In this document: piece after piece, positions 8,164 to 17,130 of the stretch | Position numbering within the stretch: position 1 is the stretch's first letter | How the letters are laid out: the number at the start of each line of letters is the position of its first letter | Assembly: GCF_030362795.1 (NCBI RefSeq) | Contig: NZ_JAUCBM010000001.1 | Location: forward strand, 930,001 to 994,000 | Source: Pseudochrobactrum kiredjianiae | Lineage (GTDB): Bacteria > Pseudomonadota > Alphaproteobacteria > Rhizobiales > Rhizobiaceae | Length of the DNA: 64,000 bases | Direction: 5' to 3' | Position numbers and translations under genes: made by a program | The notes under the pieces: model-generated | The model's database searches: none | What the model was told of the DNA's origin: nothing | The model's input: only the letters and a program-made list of their open reading frames with translations

Positions 8164-9066
8164 CTAAGCTTTTAGAGTCACTGTCGTGCTGGCGCAGATA
8201 AACCAATGCGGCTTTTGGCGCTGAAGCTGTTCAGCGGCCTGTTGTGCTTCGGATAACGTGGCATAAATTCCAAAACAAGTCGCGCCTGATCCGGACATTT
8301 GCGCATATTGCGCTCCGCTATCCCGCAGCAGGCGCAGGATTTGTGATAATTGCGGTGCGATTTCTGCGGCAGGCTGAAACAGGTCATTACGGGTGGTTTT
8401 CAGATAATCGCACAATTCAGTATGACTGTGAGAGTCGCTAATTTCCGGCAAGACAGGATTATCGCGCTTATGAAGATGTTTAAAAATCTGCGGCGTTGAA
8501 ATCGCTGTGCCGTCATTGATCAGAACCAGTGGCAGAACCGGCAGGTTCGGCAGAGTTTGTAACTCTTCGCCAATGCCTTTGGCGATTAATGCGCCGCCGT
8601 GCAGCTGACCATGCAGGCACATCGGTACATCGGCACCGAGTTGCAGGCAAATCTGCTCAAGCAATGATTGTTCCGGCTGGATATTCCATAATTTGATCAG
8701 CAGCGCCAAGACCGTGGCTGCATCGCTGGAACCGCCGCCGATGCCGGATGCGACAGGCAGTTTCTTTTTCAGATGGAGTGCAACAGGGGTGCTATGTTGC
8801 GGAAAGCGGGCGCGGAGCAGATCACGGGCTTTTAAGACAAGGTTATCACTACTGGCAGGCAGGCAGGCACCAAACCGACCCGAGAGTGTGAAACTGTCTT
8901 CCTGTACGTGCGAGACGCTGATTTCATCGCCGTAATCAGCAAAAGCGACCAAGGTATCCAGCAGATGATAACCGTCCGCTCGCTGACCGGTGACATGCAG
9001 CGCAAGATTGAGTTTGGCATAAGCCGTGGCTGTCAAAGCACTGTGCAAATTTGAAGTATCGGGCAT
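8164..9066 (-). CDS. ispE: 4-diphosphocytidyl-2-C-methyl-D-erythritol kinase
   Basis: This is a 300-residue GHMP kinase of the non-mevalonate (MEP) isoprenoid pathway that phosphorylates the 2-hydroxyl of CDP-ME. The N-terminal AYAKLNLALHVTGQRADGYH carries the substrate-binding Lys and the DGYH motif. The ATP loop is PVASGIGGGSSDAA, and the C-terminal GSGATCFG motif is present. It lies nine bases after a small membrane protein gene and 12 bases before moaB on the minus strand. Together with the polyprenyl synthase at 12901 it is part of the isoprenoid supply. Confidence 0.94.
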   Translation of the reverse strand: MPDTSNLHSALTATAYAKLNLALHVTGQRADGYHLLDTLVAFADYGDEISVSHVQEDSFTLSGRFGACLPASSDNLVLKARDLLRARFPQHSTPVALHLKKKLPVASGIGGGSSDAATVLALLIKLWNIQPEQSLLEQICLQLGADVPMCLHGQLHGGALIAKGIGEELQTLPNLPVLPLVLINDGTAISTPQIFKHLHKRDNPVLPEISDSHSHTELCDYLKTTRNDLFQPAAEIAPQLSQILRLLRDSGAQYAQMSGSGATCFGIYATLSEAQQAAEQLQRQKPHWFICASTTVTLKA

Positions 9067-9075
9067 ACTCTGAAA

Positions 9076-9264
9076 TCAGTCTTTATCTGCCGGACGATAA
9101 ACACCGGTTTTCGGGTCACGCACCAACGTGCCGCTTGCACCCGTACGGGCTTCCTGCTCGGCTTGGCGGACTTTCTTGGAGACACGGGCGGCTTCCCGTT
9201 TAAAGGAGCGATAGCCATAGATTGCAGCTGCAACCAGAAGGATCAGAAAAATCAGCTGTGGCAT
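9076..9264 (-). CDS. Small single-helix membrane protein
   Basis: This is a 62-residue protein with one N-terminal membrane helix (LIFLILLVAAAIYGYRSF). A strongly basic, probably cytoplasmic region follows (KREAARVSKKVRQAEQEAR), and then a DPKTGVYRPADKD tail. AGGAGCC lies just before the ATG. The tail pattern (RDPKTGVYRP) recurs in small alphaproteobacterial proteins of unknown function. It is the first gene of the operon with ispE and moaB. I do not recognise a function. Confidence 0.75.
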   Translation of the reverse strand: MPQLIFLILLVAAAIYGYRSFKREAARVSKKVRQAEQEARTGASGTLVRDPKTGVYRPADKD

Positions 9265-9363
9265 ACCGGCTCCTTTCAGGAGTGAGTTCAGAGTCCTGCT
9301 GATTTAAGCAGGATGTTTATATGTTTCAAGATAACACAGCACCATGATGTAATTATGATTGCA

Positions 9364-9470
9364 CTAGAGCGTGTTGCGTTTAATCGTACCCACTGCGCTC
9401 GCTCTAGGTTCTTTAATTATCGCATGTTCGCGGTAGCTCAAATGAATACATTTGAGCGCGACATGCTTTA
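9364..9470. repeat. Dispersed intergenic palindrome, family B (reverse copy)
   Basis: CTAGAGCGTGTTGCGTTTAA, TCGTACCCACTGCGCTCGCT and the AAATGAATACATTT-centred palindrome are the reverse complement of the elements at 7416 and 23840. It abuts a family A copy directly. Confidence 0.8.
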
Positions 9471-9572
9471 GAGCGCATTCCGAAAAGTGTGAAGCGGTTT
9501 TCGGTATAAAATGCGCGTAAAACAAAAAAATAGGGCGGTTTTAATGGTTAAACATTAACTAAAACCGCTCTA
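9471..9572. repeat. Dispersed intergenic palindrome, family A
   Basis: GAGCGCATTCCGAAAAGTGT, GAAGCGGTTTTCGG and AAATGCGCG form nested inverted repeats (GCGCAT/ATGCGC and CCGAAAA/TTTTCGG). The downstream half TAGGGCGGTTTTAATGGTTA pairs with the matching TAACTAAAACCGCTCTA. It starts immediately downstream of the peptidase gene's stop. Confidence 0.8.
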
Positions 9573-9576
9573 GCTA

Positions 9577-10431
9577 TCAAAGGCCGTAGCGTGACCACAG
9601 GCTTTTTTCTTCCAGCACATTGATCAGACCTTCACCCGCCGCGCCAAGCAAATGGCCGTGAGAAATGCCGCCGGTATTCTTGCGCCCCAGCAAGCCGCGC
9701 GATGGCTGTATCAGATTGAGTTTGGTTTTATCGCCATAAACAGTACGTAAATGCGAGCGCATATCGCCTAAGCCGTCAACCAGCCCCAGTTGCAGACCGG
9801 TGATCGCTGTCCAGAACTGGCCGGTAAACAGATCGTCATTATCCTGTAATTTGGCACCGCGACGTGCTTTCACCATATCAATAAAGGTCTGGTGAATTTC
9901 CAGCTGCAGCGCTTTGATGTGGTCAATATCGGATGCTTTTTCCGGCTGAAACGGATCCATGGTGGCTTTGTTTTTGCCTGCCGTATGGACGCGGCGCTCC
10001 ACGCCGATTTTCTTGATTAGCTCGGTAAAGCCGAAAGAGGCTGAGACAACACCGATAGAGCCGACAATCGAAGACGGATCAGCGATGATTTCATCTCCGG
10101 CAACGGCAATCATATAGCCGCCGGATGCGGCCACATCCTCAACGAAAACATGGACTTTCTTGTTGTTTTCTTCGGCGAGATCACGGATGCGCTTATAGAT
10201 CAGCCGTGACTGCACAGGTGAGCCGCCGGGAGAATTAATGCTCAGCGCTACTGCAGGACTGTGTTTTGTCGTGAAGGCTTTTTCCAGCTGGTTAGCAATG
10301 CCTTCGAGAGACAGGTTTTGCCGTAACGGGCTGCCTCCGGTCATGATGGCGCCGCTAAGCCGGACAACCGGAATTTCAACGCTGGAAGATTTAAAACGGC
10401 GCGGAATAATACGGCTGATAAGTGACGGCAC
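9577..10431 (-). CDS. S49-family serine peptidase (SppA/SohB-like)
   Basis: This is a 284-residue member of the S49 signal-peptide-peptidase family, the short single-domain form. The SINSPGGSPVQS stretch begins the ClpP-like fold. The nucleophile serine is in DVAASGGYM, and the general-base lysine region is AGKNKATMDPF. The IVGSIGV motif that shapes the active site is also present. Unlike long SppA it has no clear N-terminal membrane helix, so membrane attachment is uncertain. Family members degrade cleaved signal peptides and misplaced membrane proteins. nhaA lies upstream in the same direction, separated by a hairpin. Confidence 0.87.
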   Translation of the reverse strand: MPSLISRIIPRRFKSSSVEIPVVRLSGAIMTGGSPLRQNLSLEGIANQLEKAFTTKHSPAVALSINSPGGSPVQSRLIYKRIRDLAEENNKKVHVFVEDVAASGGYMIAVAGDEIIADPSSIVGSIGVVSASFGFTELIKKIGVERRVHTAGKNKATMDPFQPEKASDIDHIKALQLEIHQTFIDMVKARRGAKLQDNDDLFTGQFWTAITGLQLGLVDGLGDMRSHLRTVYGDKTKLNLIQPSRGLLGRKNTGGISHGHLLGAAGEGLINVLEEKSLWSRYGL

Positions 10432-10469
10432 AGATAGTCTCCGGAGCAGAAAAGCAAATGAATGAGATA

Positions 10470-10502
10470 TTTCACCCGCTGTTATAACGACAGCGGGTGA
10501 AA
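10470..10502 (-). terminator. Hairpin downstream of nhaA
   Basis: A perfect 13-bp stem (TTTCACCCGCTGT with its complement, 7-base loop) lies just after the nhaA stop on the minus strand. It is followed by TATCTC rather than a pure T-run, so termination is likely but not certain. Confidence 0.6.
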
Positions 10503-10512
10503 ACAGAACCTG

Positions 10513-11694
10513 TTATTTCGCAATGCGATTGCGTGTGGTGATACGCAGTAACACATAGCCGCAAATTGCCGAGGCAACGGAGCCGAGCAAGACGCCAATT
10601 TTAGTTTCGCTGTGCAGCAGATCATTGTCGAAGGACAGCAGGCCGATAAACAGGCTCATGGTGAAGCCGATACCGCAAAGCAGAGCCACACCATAGAGAT
10701 GAGCCCAGCTTGCCCCCATTGGCTTAGTGGCAATACCTGCACGGATTGCAAGCCATGCTGCGCCGAACACGCCAAGCTGTTTGCCGAGGAACAGACCAAG
10801 CGCAATGCCCAGTGTGAGAGTGTCGCCAAGGATCGACGGGCTCATACCGGCAAAGGAAACGCCCGCATTGGCAAAGCCGAAAATCGGCACGATGACAAAG
10901 CCGACCCATTTCGCCAGCGCATGTTCAAGTGTGTGCAGGGGCGAACTCATATCGTCCGGACGGCCAAAGGCAGGCTTGATCGGAATGGTCAGCGCCGCCA
11001 GTACACCGGCAACAGTTGCATGAACACCTGAACGCAGCACAAAGAACCACAGCACCACGGCGAGGATCAGATAAGGGGTCAGACGCATGACGCCCATCTT
11101 GTTGAGGATGAACATCAGCACAAACACACCGGCTGCACCGGCAAGATACAGAGTGGCAATATCAGACGTATAAAACACTGCAATAATTGCGACTGCAGCA
11201 AGGTCATCAAGAATGGCGAGTGTTGCCAGAAACACTTTCAGACTGGTCGGAACGCGAGGACCGAGCAACGACAATACACCGAGTGCAAAAGCAATATCGG
11301 TGGCAGAAGGAATAGCCCAGCCGCGAATGGTTTCAGGGTTTGACCAGTTGAAACCGGCAAAAATCAATGCTGGTACAATCACACCGCCAGCAGCGGCAAT
11401 GCCCGGTAAAGCGCGGTTTGACCAGCTGGCAAGCTGGCCATCGAGAAACTCACGCTTGATCTCCAGTCCGACGAGCAGGAAGAAGATCGCCATCAGCGCA
11501 TCATTGATCCAGTGCAATACGCTCATCGGGCCGATTTTGGTTTCCAGTAGCTGAAAATATCCGGCAGATAGCGGTGAATTAGCAACGAGCAGCGCCAGTG
11601 CTGCCGCGAACATCAGGGCGATACCGCTGGCGGATTCACTGTCGAGCCAATGGCGGAGCGTTGAGAAGGGGCGCTTGGTCTGGCTTTGTGTCAT
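10513..11694 (-). CDS. nhaA: Na+/H+ antiporter NhaA
   Basis: This is a 393-residue, roughly 12-helix inner-membrane antiporter that exports Na+ or Li+ in exchange for protons. The paired aspartates essential for ion binding are visible in [14 protein letters not shown], preceded by the [11 protein letters not shown] helix. The N-terminal [15 protein letters not shown] is a family hallmark. The length matches E. coli NhaA (388). It ends beside a strong hairpin and is probably monocistronic. Confidence 0.95.
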   Translation of the reverse strand: MTQSQTKRPFSTLRHWLDSESASGIALMFAAALALLVANSPLSAGYFQLLETKIGPMSVLHWINDALMAIFFLLVGLEIKREFLDGQLASWSNRALPGIAAAGGVIVPALIFAGFNWSNPETIRGWAIPSATDIAFALGVLSLLGPRVPTSLKVFLATLAILDDLAAVAIIAVFYTSDIATLYLAGAAGVFVLMFILNKMGVMRLTPYLILAVVLWFFVLRSGVHATVAGVLAALTIPIKPAFGRPDDMSSPLHTLEHALAKWVGFVIVPIFGFANAGVSFAGMSPSILGDTLTLGIALGLFLGKQLGVFGAAWLAIRAGIATKPMGASWAHLYGVALLCGIGFTMSLFIGLLSFDNDLLHSETKIGVLLGSVASAICGYVLLRITTRNRIAK

Positions 11695-11845
11695 CCGGTA
11701 TTGGCCTTTTTCTTTGCGGGCAGCGCTTGTACAGCGCTTACCCCTTATCTGTCCCTTGGGCTTCGCGTTTTAAATGACGCGTAAGGCCGTTGCAGACAAT
11801 ATTCGTTTGCGGGGAAATGCGTTCCGGCCTCCTGAGCACCAGCCT

Positions 11846-12628
11846 TTACAGGCTGTCGCAACCGTTAATGAGGCTTTCTGCGCGCGGCGTGAATTCATGA
11901 CCGGAACTTTTATGCAAAATTATTGCTGGCGCAAGAAAAACCGGAGCGCGGCTGCCCTTTATGCCCGTAATCACGACACGAATGGCCGCTTCCTCAGGTC
12001 TCGCATGGATTGGCGTGATAGAAATACTGCCAAAACGGCGTTCCAGTGCGCTTAGCATTTCACTCAAATTGGCAGGACGCGCGATAATCGCAATCTGCCC
12101 GCGTGGGCGCAATATGCCGGAGGCGGTGCGTATCCAGCTTTCGAACATGCCTTCATGCATCACATGGGCTTGCGCTTTCAAAGCGTCAGGCGTGGCGCGG
12201 TCATGGCTCTGGTTGAAAGGCGGATTCATAATCACATAGTCAAAACTGTTATCGCTTAAGCCCGCTTCATGACGGGCAGGGCCTGCCATAGTCACGTCCG
12301 CCTGCAGACAAGTGAGGCGGCCATGCATATGGGCGTTTTCAGGCAAGGTGCTGGATTTATCCGCGTAGAGCAGCATTTCAGCTGAGCGTTCAATCAGTGT
12401 TACCTGAGCATTTACACAGCGCGAGGCAACGGCCAGTCCTGCCGCACCGGCACCGGCACCAAGATCAGCCACATTGCCTTGGAAACCGGCAGGCACGACA
12501 CTTGCCAAAATCATGGCGTCAATTCCCGACCGGTGACCTTTCATGGAGGGCTGCACCAGATGGAACGCGCCGCGATGAAAAGCGTCCAGTGTTTCGCCGT
12601 AAGGCAGGGAATGAAGCGAGGAAGACAT
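11846..12628 (-). CDS. TrmN6-like SAM-dependent methyltransferase
   Basis: This is a 260-residue class I methyltransferase from the ATG at 12628 (MSSSLHSLPYGETLDAF...). In-frame starts at 12667 and further upstream are possible, and none has a strong ribosome site. The SAM-binding loop is VADLGAGAGAAGLAVA, and the N6-adenine motif is NPPF in YVIMNPPFNQS. The LDAFHRGAFHLVQP.KGHRSGIDAMIL opening is characteristic of the TrmN6 (tRNA1-Val A37) family. It is divergent from the polyprenyl diphosphate synthase gene, a common arrangement in Hyphomicrobiales. The substrate is inferred from the family, not proven. Confidence 0.85.
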   Translation of the reverse strand: MSSSLHSLPYGETLDAFHRGAFHLVQPSMKGHRSGIDAMILASVVPAGFQGNVADLGAGAGAAGLAVASRCVNAQVTLIERSAEMLLYADKSSTLPENAHMHGRLTCLQADVTMAGPARHEAGLSDNSFDYVIMNPPFNQSHDRATPDALKAQAHVMHEGMFESWIRTASGILRPRGQIAIIARPANLSEMLSALERRFGSISITPIHARPEEAAIRVVITGIKGSRAPVFLAPAIILHKSSGHEFTPRAESLINGCDSL

Positions 12629-12900
12629 AGAGGCAGTGGTTTCCTGTCTGGCTGATATTGAGCTCATCAAACCGGCTTTAACCGATTCTGTATATGGGGC
12701 GTTCGGGACACAAATAGGTTTGCTGACAGTAATTTGACATCTTATATCAGCGGAATGTGCTTTATTGTGCTGTGTGGCAATAGGCAACTCTTGCCTTTGG
12801 CAGGGCTTTTAGTGCATTTGACTCTTGAGCATAAAGGCAGCGTTGAATAATGTGCTGCTATAAAAACGGGTCTCATTATCAGGCCGCGTGAACTGGAGAT

Positions 12901-13923
12901 ATGGCATTGGGTGTGGTTCTCAATCTCGATGAGAAAAAAAATCAGCAGGCGTCCATTCAGAAGCTGGTTGATCTGACGAAAGCGGATATGGGACGTGTCA
13001 ATGCGCTTATCCTGTCCAAGGCCGGTTCTGATGTTGAGATGATACCGGAAGTGGCCAATCATCTGATCTCATCCGGTGGTAAGCGGTTGCGTCCGATGAT
13101 GACGCTGGCTGCCGCAGCCATGTTTGGCTATGAGGGCGAAGGTCACGTGCAGCTCGCAACAAGCGTGGAATTCATGCATACGGCTACCCTGCTGCATGAT
13201 GATGTGGTGGATGAGAGCGATCTGCGTCGCGGTAAAAGCACTGCACGCATGATCTGGGGCAATCAGGCCAGCGTTCTGGTTGGTGATTATCTGCTCGGTC
13301 AGGCTTTCAAAATGATGGTTGATGTCGGCTCGCTCGACGCGCTTGATGTGCTGGCAACCTCGGCTTCCGTGATTGCGGAAGGTGAAGTGATGCAGCTCGC
13401 CGCCGCCAAAAATATGGAAACCACGGAAGATGAATATCTGGCCGTGATCAAAGCCAAGACTGCTGCGCTGTTTTCGGCTGCAGCGGAAGTCGGCCCGATC
13501 ATTGCTGATGCACCGCGTGCGCATCGTCTGGCACTGCGTTCCTATGGTCTCAATCTCGGTCTTGCTTTCCAGCTGATTGATGATGCGCTGGATTACGGCG
13601 GTTCGGCCGCTGATCTTGGCAAAAATGTCGGTGATGATTTCCGCGAAGGTAAAATCACCATGCCATTGCTGCTCAGCTATCGTCGTGGTTCTGAGAGCGA
13701 GCGTGTTTTCTGGAAATTATCCATTGAGCAGGGCAATAATGATGATGAGGCTTTGCAAAAAGCGATCGGCCTGATGACCAAGCATGGCTCCATTGCTGAC
13801 ACTGTGCAGCGTGCCCGTCATTTTGGTGAGATTGCCCGTGATGCATTAGCGCCATTGCCGCAGACAACACAAAAAGATGCTCTGATTGATGTTATTGATT
13901 TCTGCATCAGCCGCGTAAACTGA
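12901..13923 (+). CDS. Long-chain (octa/decaprenyl-type) diphosphate synthase
   Basis: This is a 340-residue trans-prenyltransferase that makes the polyprenyl tail of ubiquinone. It has the first Asp-rich motif in LLHDDVVDES and the second in QLIDDALDYGG, plus the GGKRLRP pyrophosphate-binding motif. CTGGAG lies close before the ATG at 12901. Chain length cannot be read from sequence. Alphaproteobacteria usually make Q-10 (decaprenyl), so the frequent name octaprenyl synthase (IspB) may be inexact. It is followed by a clean terminator and is probably monocistronic. Confidence 0.92.
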   Translation: MALGVVLNLDEKKNQQASIQKLVDLTKADMGRVNALILSKAGSDVEMIPEVANHLISSGGKRLRPMMTLAAAAMFGYEGEGHVQLATSVEFMHTATLLHDDVVDESDLRRGKSTARMIWGNQASVLVGDYLLGQAFKMMVDVGSLDALDVLATSASVIAEGEVMQLAAAKNMETTEDEYLAVIKAKTAALFSAAAEVGPIIADAPRAHRLALRSYGLNLGLAFQLIDDALDYGGSAADLGKNVGDDFREGKITMPLLLSYRRGSESERVFWKLSIEQGNNDDEALQKAIGLMTKHGSIADTVQRARHFGEIARDALAPLPQTTQKDALIDVIDFCISRVN

Positions 13924-13932
13924 TTATTGACT

Positions 13933-13967
13933 ATTACCGGAACATGTTTCCGGTAATGGTGTTTTTT
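13933..13967 (+). terminator. Terminator after the polyprenyl synthase gene
   Basis: A 10-bp stem ATTACCGGAA/TTCCGGTAAT with a short loop is followed by GGTGTTTTTT. It starts ten bases after the stop. Confidence 0.85.
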
Positions 13968-14068
13968 GAGAATACCCTCTTTTCCGGTCACATAAAAACC
14001 ATGCCAGCGCCGGATAGTCTCTCTGTTTTAAAACAGGCCGGAAATTAAGAATTTAAGGGGAAGTGCCG

Positions 14069-15928
14069 ATGCGGCGGAATACAGTTAAAGCTCGTGCTCT
14101 GGTTCTCGCACTGATGGCAGGCGTGGCTTTCGCCTCCGGTATGTCAGGAGCTGCCCGGGCTGCGACACCGGCAAAAGCGCCGGAACAGAATGAGCCGCTG
14201 ATTATATCGCGTGCCGGTTCTTTCCCTGGTGCTTATCTGGCTGGCCGCATTGCCGAGATCGACAATAATCTTCCCGTCGCCATTGCCTATTATCGTCAGG
14301 CGCTGGTGTTTGATCCGTCAAACCAGCCGATGAAACGCGATCTGTTGCTCTCCTATCTGACTGATGGTCAGCTGGATGAGGCGCTGCCATTTGCCCGCGC
14401 ATTGAAAAACGAGCCGGAAGTTGAACGCTTTTCCCGTGTTGTTCTGGCGATCAAAGCGTTTAACGATAAGCATTATCGCACAGCGCGTACCAATCTGAAA
14501 CTGACCCAGCAGTCAGAAATGGATCGCTTGGCAACCGGCCTGATGAGTGCATGGACATTCGTCGGTGAAGGTCGCCCGAAAGATGCGCTGGCTGCTGTTT
14601 CCAAACTTGACGGGCCGGTCTGGTATGATCTGTTCAAGACATATACTTCGGCATTGATTGCCGATAATGCCGGTCAGACAAAGGAAGCGGATAAATTTTA
14701 CGCGCAGGCCGTTGCCGACAAAGAAGGCGGTAGTGCTGCACCTGATACCTATGAGCGTATCATTTATTCCTATGCGGATTTCAAACAGCGTCAGGGCGAT
14801 AAAGCCGGGGCCATCAAACTGGTGGAAGATGCCGAGCAGATTCTCAGCGGTCGCGTGATCCTGCGCGAAGTCCGCCAGAAGCTGGAAGACGGCGAGAAGC
14901 TTGATCCTCAGGTGCGTACGCCGCAGCACGGTGCTGCCGAGGTGCTCTATTCTCTGGGAACTGCGATCAATCGCGGTGGTGCCGAGGCTTTTGCGACGAT
15001 CTATCTGCAAATGTCGAATGAGTTGCGCGCTAATAATGATGCTACATTATTCCAGCTCGGTGACATTGCTGCCAAATTGCGCCAACCGGAAAAAGCCATT
15101 AAATATTATGGGCGTGTGGCTGAAAAATCACCTTACAAGCGTGATGCGGAAATGCAGCAGGCGCTCAATCTGGCAGATACCGGCAAGCCGGATGAAGCGA
15201 TTGAGCATCTGAAAAACAACCTGCGCAGCAATGATAAGGATAACCGTTCTTATCTCGCACTTGGCGGTGTTTATGCGCAGAAAGAAGACTGGGCGAATGC
15301 TGCAAAGACCTATGATCAGGCGGTTGCCGAGCTGAAAGAGCCTGGTCGTCAGGATTGGCCGTTATTCTATCAGCGCGGCATTGCCTATGAGCGTCTGAAA
15401 GAGTGGGATAAGGCAGAGCCGAATTTCCGCAAGGCGCTGGAACTGTTTCCAAACCAGCCGCAGGTGATGAATTATCTTGGTTATTCCTGGATTGATCGCG
15501 GTGAAAATCTCGAAGAAGCCATGCTGATGATCCGCAAAGCTGTCGAGATGCGTCCGCAGGACGGCTACATCGTCGATTCTCTCGGCTGGGCCTATTACAA
15601 GCTTGGTCGCTATAATGAGGCGGTTGTCGAGCTTGAGAAAGCTGTCAAGCTGCGTCCTGAAGACCCGACGATTAACGATCATCTGGGGGATGCCTATTGG
15701 CAGGCAGGGCGCGGGCTGGAAGCGACCTTCCAGTGGAACCACGCCATTGCCGGTAAACCGGAACCGGTTGAACTTGCCAAGATCGAGAAAAAGCTGAAAC
15801 ATGGTCTGACACAGACAGCAGAGGCAGATGTTAAAGATATTACGCCAGTAAAATCTGATGCTGTGCCGGATGCCAAGATTGAACCCAAAGTTGATGCCAA
15901 ACCTGCAGACCCTGCTGCTAAACCGTAA
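14069..15928 (+). CDS. Exported tetratricopeptide-repeat protein
   Basis: This is a 619-residue protein from the ATG at 14069, with AAGGGG upstream. The N-terminus is a Sec signal peptide (basic MRRNTVKARA, a hydrophobic core, AARAA cleavage region). TPR units run from about residue 55 to 560 and are clearest in the second half (for example AIKYYGRVAEKSPYKRDA, AEPNFRKALELFPNQPQVMNYLGY and AVVELEKAVKLRPEDP). The last 45 residues are a Lys/Asp/Ala/Pro-rich tail. The protein is periplasmic or outer-membrane associated and is likely an assembly or scaffold factor. The exact role is unknown. Its promoter region is short, and glyQ follows after 209 bp with hairpins. Confidence 0.85.
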   Translation: MRRNTVKARALVLALMAGVAFASGMSGAARAATPAKAPEQNEPLIISRAGSFPGAYLAGRIAEIDNNLPVAIAYYRQALVFDPSNQPMKRDLLLSYLTDGQLDEALPFARALKNEPEVERFSRVVLAIKAFNDKHYRTARTNLKLTQQSEMDRLATGLMSAWTFVGEGRPKDALAAVSKLDGPVWYDLFKTYTSALIADNAGQTKEADKFYAQAVADKEGGSAAPDTYERIIYSYADFKQRQGDKAGAIKLVEDAEQILSGRVILREVRQKLEDGEKLDPQVRTPQHGAAEVLYSLGTAINRGGAEAFATIYLQMSNELRANNDATLFQLGDIAAKLRQPEKAIKYYGRVAEKSPYKRDAEMQQALNLADTGKPDEAIEHLKNNLRSNDKDNRSYLALGGVYAQKEDWANAAKTYDQAVAELKEPGRQDWPLFYQRGIAYERLKEWDKAEPNFRKALELFPNQPQVMNYLGYSWIDRGENLEEAMLMIRKAVEMRPQDGYIVDSLGWAYYKLGRYNEAVVELEKAVKLRPEDPTINDHLGDAYWQAGRGLEATFQWNHAIAGKPEPVELAKIEKKLKHGLTQTAEADVKDITPVKSDAVPDAKIEPKVDAKPADPAAKP

Positions 15929-16031
15929 TCTCAGCGGATCTTTCAAAAAGGTCATAATTATTGAGATCAGGCTTTAAGTCTTGACCGTTTAACGCGGAAT
16001 AATTAGGACAAACTATCTGTTTTTCGGCGGG

Positions 16032-16108
16032 GCTGAGCTGTCATGGCTCAGCTTTCACCGTTTTCACCACGCATGATTTGCAAGAAGATCAGTTTTGACA
16101 GCTGATCT
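16032..16108 (+). promoter_or_regulatory. Two hairpins in the spacer/leader before glyQ
   Basis: GCTGAGC/GCTCAGC (16032-16052), followed by TTTCACCGTTTT, may end the TPR transcript. A second stem AGATCAG/CTGATCT (16086-16108) lies 30 bases before the glyQ start. Their roles are inferred from position only. Confidence 0.45.
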
Positions 16109-16137
16109 CGCCAAGAATGCTCCAATGAGGCCTTCCC

Positions 16138-17130
16138 GTGACTCGTATCGTGACCAGCACATTGCCTGAACACCTGCATCCGACCCGCTCTTTTCAGGGC
16201 TTTATCATGGCGCTCCAGCATTATTGGGCGCAGCATGGCTGCACAATTTTGCAGCCTTACGATATGGAAGTCGGGGCGGGTACGCTGCATCCGTCCACCA
16301 CTTTGCGCGCTCTGGGGCCAAAGCCGTGGAATGTTGCCTATGTGCAGCCGTCACGTCGACCGAAAGATGGCCGTTATGGTGAAAATCCGAACCGCATGCA
16401 GCATTATTACCAGTATCAGGTATTGCTGAAGCCAAGCCCGCCGAACCTGCAAGAGCTGTATCTCGGTTCCTTGAAGGCAATCGGCATCGACACTGAATTG
16501 CATGATATCCGCTTTGTTGAGGACGACTGGGAAAACCCGACTACCGGCTCTTGGGGCTTGGGTTGGGAATGCTGGTGCGATGGTATGGAAATCTCGCAGT
16601 TCACTTATTTCCAGCAGGTTTGTGGTATTGAATGTTCACCGGTTGCCGGTGAGCTGACCTATGGTCTGGAACGTCTCGCTATGTATGTGCAGGGCGTGGA
16701 CAATGTTTATGACCTGAACTTCAATGGTCTCGAAGGCGAGGACAAAGTTACTTACGGTGACGTGTTCCTTCAGACCGAACAGGAATATTCGCGCTACAAT
16801 TTCGAGATCGCCAATACCGATATGCTGCACCAGCATTTCATTGATGCGGAAGCTGAATGTAAAGCTGTACTAGCGGCTGGTGCTAAAGATATACAAGAGG
16901 CGGGGAGTGCCGGAGGCACGACAGGGAACTTACATAAGTGCGTTTTCCCTGCTTATGACCAAGCGATTAAAGCCTCGCATATTTTCAATCTGATGGATGC
17001 CCGCGGTGTTATCTCGGTAACCGAGCGCCAGAGCTATATCCTGCGTGTGCGCAATCTTGCGCGCCAATGCGGTGAAGCCTTCCTTCAGACCGATGCCGGT
17101 GGCGTCAACTACAAGAACGAGACACGCTGA
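16138..17130 (+). CDS. glyQ: Glycyl-tRNA synthetase alpha subunit
   Basis: This is the 330-residue catalytic subunit of the tetrameric bacterial GlyRS, which charges tRNA-Gly. Family blocks include [34 protein letters not shown], the [13 protein letters not shown] motif and [11 protein letters not shown] near the end. The start is the GTG at 16138, with TGAGG upstream. The stop overlaps the glyS start by one base, as in most glyQS operons. An apparently inserted segment near residues 249-265 uses codons unlike the rest (see findings). The length is somewhat above the usual 300-310. Confidence 0.95.
   Translation: MTRIVTSTLPEHLHPTRSFQGFIMALQHYWAQHGCTILQPYDMEVGAGTLHPSTTLRALGPKPWNVAYVQPSRRPKDGRYGENPNRMQHYYQYQVLLKPSPPNLQELYLGSLKAIGIDTELHDIRFVEDDWENPTTGSWGLGWECWCDGMEISQFTYFQQVCGIECSPVAGELTYGLERLAMYVQGVDNVYDLNFNGLEGEDKVTYGDVFLQTEQEYSRYNFEIANTDMLHQHFIDAEAECKAVLAAGAKDIQEAGSAGGTTGNLHKCVFPAYDQAIKASHIFNLMDARGVISVTERQSYILRVRNLARQCGEAFLQTDAGGVNYKNETR

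Noticed and set aside
9471-9572. Insertion sequence remnant
   Set aside because: There is no transposase fragment and no target duplication visible. The repeated copies are short palindromes only.
16086-16137. T-box riboswitch before glyQS
   Set aside because: There is no T-box consensus, no specifier loop and no terminator/antiterminator pair. T-boxes are also not expected in alphaproteobacteria.
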